A DNA stretch of 64,000 nucleotides, taken from positions 61,032 through 125,031 of the forward strand of contig JADJVK010000055.1 of NCBI GenBank assembly GCA_016710625.1, read 5' to 3'. Positions 58,881 through 64,000 of the stretch are shown in pieces. A model generated the notes under the pieces. It saw only the letters and a program-made list of their open reading frames with translations, had not been told where the DNA came from and ran no database searches. The translations under genes were made by a program, and so were the position numbers. The DNA is from Saprospiraceae bacterium. GTDB lineage: Bacteria > Bacteroidota > Bacteroidia > Chitinophagales > Saprospiraceae. Position 1 is the first letter of the stretch. The number at the start of each line of letters is the position of its first letter.

Positions 58881-59732
58881 TTATAAATCATATTGGTTCA
58901 AATTATATCTTTCGATGATTCCGATTAGTTTTTCAGAATAATCTTTATCACTTGCATAGCCACAGTTTTCCAAGCCATTTGCCCATTTTTTATAATTCGT
59001 ACCATAGTCTGTCAATTTCTTGTATTTCCCATTCGTCAGCATTTCACTATGTACTCTCCAACTTTCCCATGCTGAATCGAAATTGCGGAAAAAGTCTTTA
59101 TGATTGTCATCATTATGGTTGGTGCAATGTCCTTCAGTACATTTTTTAGAGAAGCATTTTACACCAAAATGATTGTTGTTATTTCTTGCCAAAGTGCTAT
59201 TGCCACATCTGCTCTCAATGATAGCTTGAGCCAAACTGATGCTAGCTGGAACACCGAAACGATACATTTCATCCACTGCGACTTTCGAAAACCTTCTGAT
59301 ATAGTTTTTCACATCAGCTTCAGCTAGTTCTTTTGCAGAAACTGGAGCATATGGATTAATTGCCTTTTTATCTACTGATTTGGTGGTTGCTTCGAAGCCA
59401 AATTTACCATTATTGGTTTTTGTTGCTTTTTCATCCTCTTTCCAAATTTCAGTTTTTCTAGCATTGGATTCGCCCAACAAATTGTGGTTGCGGTATAAAA
59501 CAAAAAACAACAAAATGAGCATCAAAACCAAAGGGTTAGTAACTTGTATGGTTTTAATTCGAAGTAAGTAAAATTCATTCAGGTATTGTAAAGATTGAAC
59601 TATTAAACGGTGTAATACGGTTAAAAAATCTTTGAATGTAATGGTTCCCTCATCATTAGTATCCATTATTCTAATAGATTTTCTTTTAAATTTCTCAGCA
59701 TGAAGCGGATAAGTTTGATAATGCTTTCTCAT
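58881..59732 (-). CDS. GH73-type glucosaminidase with EF-hand-like N-terminus and membrane helix
   Basis: This 283-aa protein has a C-terminal glucosaminidase (GH73, FlgJ/AcmA-like) domain from about 140, with the catalytic glutamate E173 in SLAQAIIESRCGNSTLA, then NHFGVKC and a C-terminal YASDKDYSEKLIGIIERY. It should cleave peptidoglycan in the periplasm. Before it lie a membrane helix (about 66-80, NPLVLMLILLFFVLY) and a cytoplasmic-side segment with an EF-hand-like loop, MDTNDEGTITFKDF (D24-D35, Asp at position 12). There is no cleavable signal peptide. The EF-hand-like loop is uncommon in such enzymes and may be a calcium site. Confidence 0.88.
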   Translation of the reverse strand: MRKHYQTYPLHAEKFKRKSIRIMDTNDEGTITFKDFLTVLHRLIVQSLQYLNEFYLLRIKTIQVTNPLVLMLILLFFVLYRNHNLLGESNARKTEIWKEDEKATKTNNGKFGFEATTKSVDKKAINPYAPVSAKELAEADVKNYIRRFSKVAVDEMYRFGVPASISLAQAIIESRCGNSTLARNNNNHFGVKCFSKKCTEGHCTNHNDDNHKDFFRNFDSAWESWRVHSEMLTNGKYKKLTDYGTNYKKWANGLENCGYASDKDYSEKLIGIIERYNLNQYDL

Positions 59733-60071
59733 GATAGAATCGGTTTAAGTTATTTACAATTAAATGATGTATAATTTTGATAGGACAAATTTAAAACAAT
59801 TTGTTTTTTATTTGCAAATTATTTAAAACATTTTTTTTAATATTTATTTTTAATATCTATATAATACTGATATGCAGGTATATATGATTTTACAATAAAT
59901 CAATTATTTTAAAACAATTAGTTGAAAACAAATATTTAAAACTATTTTAAAATTTTATTTTACATTTACAATATACTTACAATCTATTTTTAAATTAAAA
60001 AACACTACTAATGCAACCATTTAAATATACTACATGTCTTTAAAATTATCAATTTAATAAATAACTGACCA
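59733..60071. other. AT-rich intergenic region between divergent genes
   Basis: This 339-bp region separates the glucosaminidase and transglutaminase-like genes. It contains long A/T runs but no open frame, RNA gene, or clear promoter box that I can defend. Confidence 0.6.
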
Positions 60072-61217
60072 ATGAGAATTATTCCATTTTTTATCTGCTG
60101 TTTCTTTTGTGCTACAACATTTGCTCAATCGAAAATGACTATTATTCCTGCTACTTCAAAACTAGTTTCGATACAAGAAGGTGATAACTTTTCAAAAAAT
60201 TCGTGGACCATCACTCCCGACTTAAAACCTGATATTTATTATACCAAAAACAAGAATGTGAAAGTGACCTTTTTCACAGATAAAGGGCAATATTCCGTGA
60301 AGGTAAAATCGGGGAAAAAGTATGATTTTATAATCCTTTTGAACAATAAGGATACTGCTTGGACACAAATAATTTGTGATGAAAGCAAATTCCCCAAAAA
60401 TTATTTATCAATACTAAAAAAAGCAGATAAATATAATACAGAAGAAAAAAGAGAGATTCCAAAATTCACCTATCAGTCAGCTGATCATCCTAGTTTAGTG
60501 GCATTGAGGAAAGGATTTAACTTGGATTCAATTGCTGGGGAAGGAAATGAAATTTCCAAAATACTCCATCTTTTACATTGGATTCATGAGTTAATTCCCC
60601 ATGATGGAAATCATGGAAATCCAGAAGTAAAGAATGCGATGAATATGATTGCAGTCTGCAAAAATGAACATAGAGGACTGAATTGCAGAGGATTAGGAAC
60701 AGTTCTGAATGAATGTTATTTGGCTATGGGTTTCAAATCCAGATTTATAACTTGTATGCCCAAAGACTCTGTTTTCGAGGATTGTCATGTGATAAATATG
60801 GTTTATTCTAATGATTTAGAAAAATGGATTTGGGTGGATCCTACCCACGATGCATATGTGATGGATGAAAATGGCGATTTATTGAGTGTGGAAGAAGTGA
60901 GAGCTAGGCTTATCAATGGAAAACCTTTAATCCTGAATCCTACAGCTAATTGGAATAAAAAATCAACTACTACCAAAAAGGAATATTTATACAATTATAT
61001 GGCGAAAAATTTGTACAGAATTGAATGCCCATTGAATAGTGAATATGATGTCGAAACAAGATTATCCGGTAAAAAAGCAGTTTATGTTGAGCTACTTCCT
61101 TTAGATGGTTTGAATCAAACACCCATAAAAAAGGAAGTGACTAACAAAACGAATAATGTAACTTTCATCAATTATATTACAAATAACCCTGCTGTCTTTT
61201 GGGCAAAACCAGAATAG
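60072..61217 (+). CDS. Secreted transglutaminase-like protein
   Basis: This 381-aa protein has a signal peptide (to about A18-Q19) and a transglutaminase-like cysteine protease fold. The core triad is C205 in RGLNCRGLGTVLNECYL, H239 in EDCHVINMVYS and D256 in WIWVDPTHDAYVMDENG. Bacterial members are usually proteases, amidases or crosslinking enzymes; this one might act on peptidoglycan or protein at the cell surface, but that is not shown. It is a single-gene unit with a strong terminator after it. Confidence 0.85.
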   Translation: MRIIPFFICCFFCATTFAQSKMTIIPATSKLVSIQEGDNFSKNSWTITPDLKPDIYYTKNKNVKVTFFTDKGQYSVKVKSGKKYDFIILLNNKDTAWTQIICDESKFPKNYLSILKKADKYNTEEKREIPKFTYQSADHPSLVALRKGFNLDSIAGEGNEISKILHLLHWIHELIPHDGNHGNPEVKNAMNMIAVCKNEHRGLNCRGLGTVLNECYLAMGFKSRFITCMPKDSVFEDCHVINMVYSNDLEKWIWVDPTHDAYVMDENGDLLSVEEVRARLINGKPLILNPTANWNKKSTTTKKEYLYNYMAKNLYRIECPLNSEYDVETRLSGKKAVYVELLPLDGLNQTPIKKEVTNKTNNVTFINYITNNPAVFWAKPE

Positions 61218-61248
61218 TTTTTGAAAATGCGATTTGACAATATATGTT

Positions 61249-61281
61249 AAAGCTCCATCTGGATTAGGTGGGGCTTTTTTT
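61249..61281 (+). terminator. Intrinsic terminator after the transglutaminase-like gene
   Basis: Arms AAAGCTCCA (61249-61257) and TGGGGCTTT (61269-61277) pair, with one G-T, around an 11-nt loop and are followed by a T run to 61281. Confidence 0.85.
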
Positions 61282-61286
61282 AAAAA

Positions 61287-61535
61287 TTACATATTAATAT
61301 TTAGCCATTTTTCTGCTTTGCTTTTATGGATAAAAAGCTGCTGTTCTTGATTGAATCTCAAAAATCCCACTATCAATCCTCCATCACCCTGATATTTTTC
61401 AACATTAATTTGTATCTTCTCTGTCCGCAACAAACCAGCTCGAATACTTGCATTTTTATACCACCCTGCTGATTATCAAAAAAATTGTTCAAAATAATCT
61501 CCTAATGATACTGAAGTATTTTTATACTTACAGGT
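61287..61535 (-). pseudogene. Remnant of a small protein gene
   Basis: Two adjacent minus-strand frames read as one protein. The upstream piece is KYKNTSVSLGDYFEQFF. The downstream piece is GWYKNASIRAGLLRTEKIQ, then VEKYQGDGGLIVGFLRFN and QLFIHKSKAEKWLNI, ending at TAA (61287-61289). A one-base change around 61470 would join them. I do not recognise the protein. The continuous sensible amino-acid composition suggests a former small gene, but the start is not found. Confidence 0.4.
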
Positions 61536-61686
61536 AAGTTAACAAATATTGGTAACTTACCGGGATTAAATTGTTTTTTTTTTACAATTACTTTTGCATT
61601 TTCACAACTTTTCAAAATCATAATTTTCAACTTTATTTATATCTTCATTTCTTTTTTTAAAAAAAATTAAAAACCACTAAAATAAT

Positions 61687-62211
61687 ATGTCTGTAAACAA
61701 GCAATCTAGAAAAATAAATTACGAACTAATAATTAGTGTTTCTGCAGTATTTATGTCCTTACTGGCTGTTATCGTTTCCATCCAACAAACCAAAATTGCA
61801 AGAGAACAGCAAAATCTTCCATGTGGCCCACCTGGAAACCTATAATACCCACCCAGATTCTAACTCTTACTCCATGATTTTAGTCAATCAAGTGTGGGAC
61901 CAGCTATTATTAATGATTCAAAATTTATTTTTGTAAAGGATACCATTTTTGACTTTTCGGATTTATTTGAGAAAAACTTGATTAACAATGGGTTTATACA
62001 CAGACCTCTGGAAAGGAAAATCCTTCCAAGCCGGCCAGAGCATTGACTTAATTACTTTTAAGCATAAAGCAGAAATTGATCATTTTAATCAATATATTGA
62101 TAAAAAATTTAAAGACAATAAAAATAAATTATTCCTCCATTTACGGCGATTGTTGGGAGTTAATAAATGGAAAATGGCTTTTTTAAAACCGAAAAATTGG
62201 GGTTTGCAATG
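61687..62211 (+). pseudogene. Broken gene for a single-helix membrane protein
   Basis: An ATG at 61687 gives MSVNKQSRKINYELIISVSA followed by a membrane helix (VFMSLLAVIVSIQQTKIARE), after which the frame breaks near 61815. Pieces in other frames continue the same protein: VGPAIINDSKFIFVKDTIF, SDLFEKNLINNGFIHR, and AGQSIDLITFKHKAEIDHF (61988-62212). At least three indels are required. The family is unknown to me; its layout (N-terminal helix, then a beta-rich periplasmic part) can be seen. Confidence 0.55.
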
Positions 62212-62318
62212 AGAACCTAGGTTATTAATAATATTTATTTTATCCTTATATTTTAGTCTAATTTCAAATAATTACTATCTCTTAATTTTAAGAATTCGCT
62301 ACTTTTACAAAAAAATTC

Positions 62319-64000
62319 ATAGAAAAAACTGTTGATTTTTTGGGCATTTGCTCTTCTTTAATTTTTGCAAAAACAACCAATCCCCTACTACTGAAAAAAC
62401 AGTAGATCCACTTGCCAGTCATATTGACACAACAGTGAAACCACAAGTCGATTTCTTCGAATATGCAAATGGAAATTGGTTCAAAAACAACCCAATCCCT
62501 GCATCAGAGTCAGTGTATGGTATTTTCAAAATTATTCAAGATACTATTAATAATCAGATCAAAAGTATCTGTGAAAATGCAATGGTTAGCCAAGCAAAAG
62601 AAGGGACAAATGAACAGAAAATCGGGGATTATTACGCCTCAGGGATGGATACAATAAGTATCGAAAAAGCTGGAATTCAAGGAATAATTCCCTTTTTAAA
62701 AGCTGTAGATGATGCTAAATCCGTTGAAGAATTGCTTGCTTATGCTCATACTTTAAGAGAAAATGGCGTCCATCCATTCTATAGTTTTTGGATTTCACAA
62801 GATGATAAAAAGAGTACGGATTATGCTGTTTTCTTAGGACAAGGTGGGCTGAGTCTTCCTGAAAGAGAATATTATATGAAGCAAGAAGATGATTTCAAAA
62901 CGATTAGAAATCAATTCGTTGCACACATCAATAATATTTTATCTTTTGCAAAAAAAGATTATACCAACTTAACATGTTGATGGGAAAAGAGATTTTGAAT
63001 TTAGAAACTGATTTGGCGAAAATAAGTCGAAAAATTGAGGATTTGAGAGACTTCGTAAAGAATTACAATAAGGTAGCTACAAAAGATTATGACTCTAAAA
63101 CTTCGGTTTTGGGTTTGGCAAATGGTTTGAATCAATATGGATTGAGCAAAGTAGATTCCATTGTGATGGGTCAACCCAGAATTTTTAGTGCCTTAGTTCC
63201 ATTATTGAAAAAATATCCAATCCAAACCCTAAAAGTGATATGCACTGGCAGATTTTAAATGATTTTGCAACTACTTTACCAGCAAACTATAGAGATGAAC
63301 ATTTTGATTTCTATGGCAAAAAATTGAATGGAATTCAAGAACAAAAGCCACGTTGGAAGAAAATGGTGGAAAATACGGATGAAAGTTTGGGTGAGTTGAT
63401 AGGACAAATTTATGTGGAAAAATATCTACCAAAAGGCACAAAAGAGAAGTTATTTGAAATGGGCAACTCCATAAAAGCAGTATATGCCTCCCATATCCAA
63501 CAATTGGATTGGATGTCAGAAGCCACCAAAACTAAGGCTTTGGACAAATTGAACAAAATCAACATGAAATTTGGCTATCCAGATAAATGGAAGGACATGT
63601 CAAATCTGAAAATCAATAGAAACAATTACTTATCCAATGTGGTAGCCGTGAACAAATGGGAATTTCAATACATGCTAAACAAATATGGTAGCCTGTGGAT
63701 AAAACAGAATGGGGCATGACGCCACAAACCTATAATGCCTACTATGACCCAACCAAAAAATGAGATTGTGGTGCCTGGTTGCAATATCATTGTGCCTGGA
63801 TATGAACGCCAGTTGCCAGATGATGCCATTTTGTACAGCATTATCGGCGGTTCAACGATTGGTCGCGAAATTACTCATGGGTTTAACGACCAAGGAGCTC
63901 AATATGATGCAGAAGGAATCTACACAATTGGTGGACAAAAGAAGATAGTATAAAGTTCTTCACCAAAACCAAAATGATTGTCGATCAATTCAATCAATAT
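62319..64000 (+). pseudogene. Broken M13-family zinc metallopeptidase (PepO/neprilysin type), cut by window end
   Basis: Frames at 62348-62980, 62974-63258, 63240-63719, 63735-63953 and beyond together encode an M13 peptidase: DFFEYANGNWFKNNPIP, LPEREYYMKQEDDF, LNLETDLAKISRKIEDLRD, NDFATTLPANYRDEHFDFYG, NNYLSNVVAVNKWEF and, past another shift, NWWTKEDSIKFF. The start codon appears destroyed: ATAGAAAAAACTG at 62319 would be ATG AAA AAA CTG without one A, giving MKKLLIFWAFAL. The zinc motif expected as HEITH reads GREITHGFNDQG, so the first zinc-ligand histidine is arginine. At least five frame disruptions plus this substitution show a dead gene, unless the local sequence is poor. The rest lies beyond the window. 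Confidence 0.85.

Overview
This window looks like a chromosomal segment of an uncultured member of the Bacteroidota, perhaps of the Saprospiria/Chitinophagia type. The DNA is AT-rich (roughly one third G+C by eye). Many exported proteins end in type IX secretion (T9SS) sorting domains. A LytTR regulator is paired with a propeller/Y_Y_Y sensor kinase, there is a CHU_C (gliding-type) C-terminal domain, and several promoters contain the Bacteroidota -7 box TAnnTTTG. No rRNA, tRNA, CRISPR array, IS element or prophage was found.

Layout. 0.1-7 kb (minus strand): a VIT/VWA protein, a caspase/CHAT-like lipoprotein, and a sensor kinase with its LytTR regulator. 7.2-10.8 kb (plus): argS and glnS, closed by a long hairpin. 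10.8-12.2 kb: no intact gene; remnants of a decayed secreted-protein gene. 12.3-18.6 kb: a Tat-exported GH109-type protein with a Rieske oxygenase, a secreted SGNH-like hydrolase, and a TonB-receptor-like outer membrane protein. 18.6-21 kb (minus): a tight operon of five small genes (DUF1801-like, DUF2452, DUF1573, membrane protein, YkgJ-type cysteine cluster). 21-28 kb: a secreted ankyrin protein, a broken SBBP-like T9SS gene, a secreted esterase and a GH74/sortilin-like propeller. 28.4-38.3 kb (plus): a small secreted protein with a strong Shine-Dalgarno, meaB, a frameshifted T9SS type B protein, an Rpn-family nuclease, a purB operon, and a frameshifted OmpA protein. 38.3-48.9 kb (minus): six tandem paralogous T9SS genes carrying dockerin-like and cohesin-like segments, of which only the last is intact. 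49.2-52.6 kb (plus): thiolase, Fic, YciI-like and methyltransferase genes. 52.6-61.2 kb: a small lipoprotein, a frameshifted sortilin-type protein, a YdeI-like protein, a second methyltransferase, a membrane-anchored XRE-type HTH protein, a GH73 glucosaminidase and a transglutaminase-like protein. 61.3-64 kb: a cluster of gene remnants ending in an M13 (PepO-like) peptidase gene with many indels and a damaged zinc motif, cut by the window edge.

How it fits together. Core metabolism (argS, glnS, purB, meaB, thiolase) is intact and is interleaved with exported, surface or degradative proteins. The most notable structure is the six-gene paralog array. Its members are packed head to tail with 10-12 nt gaps, share near-identical blocks that cross gene boundaries, and mostly carry frameshifts. 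A second theme is the concentration of single-base indels in short homopolymers (mostly A/T) in non-core genes. This could be assembly error, slippage-based expression or real decay; the damaged HEXXH motif in the M13 gene points to real decay in at least that gene.
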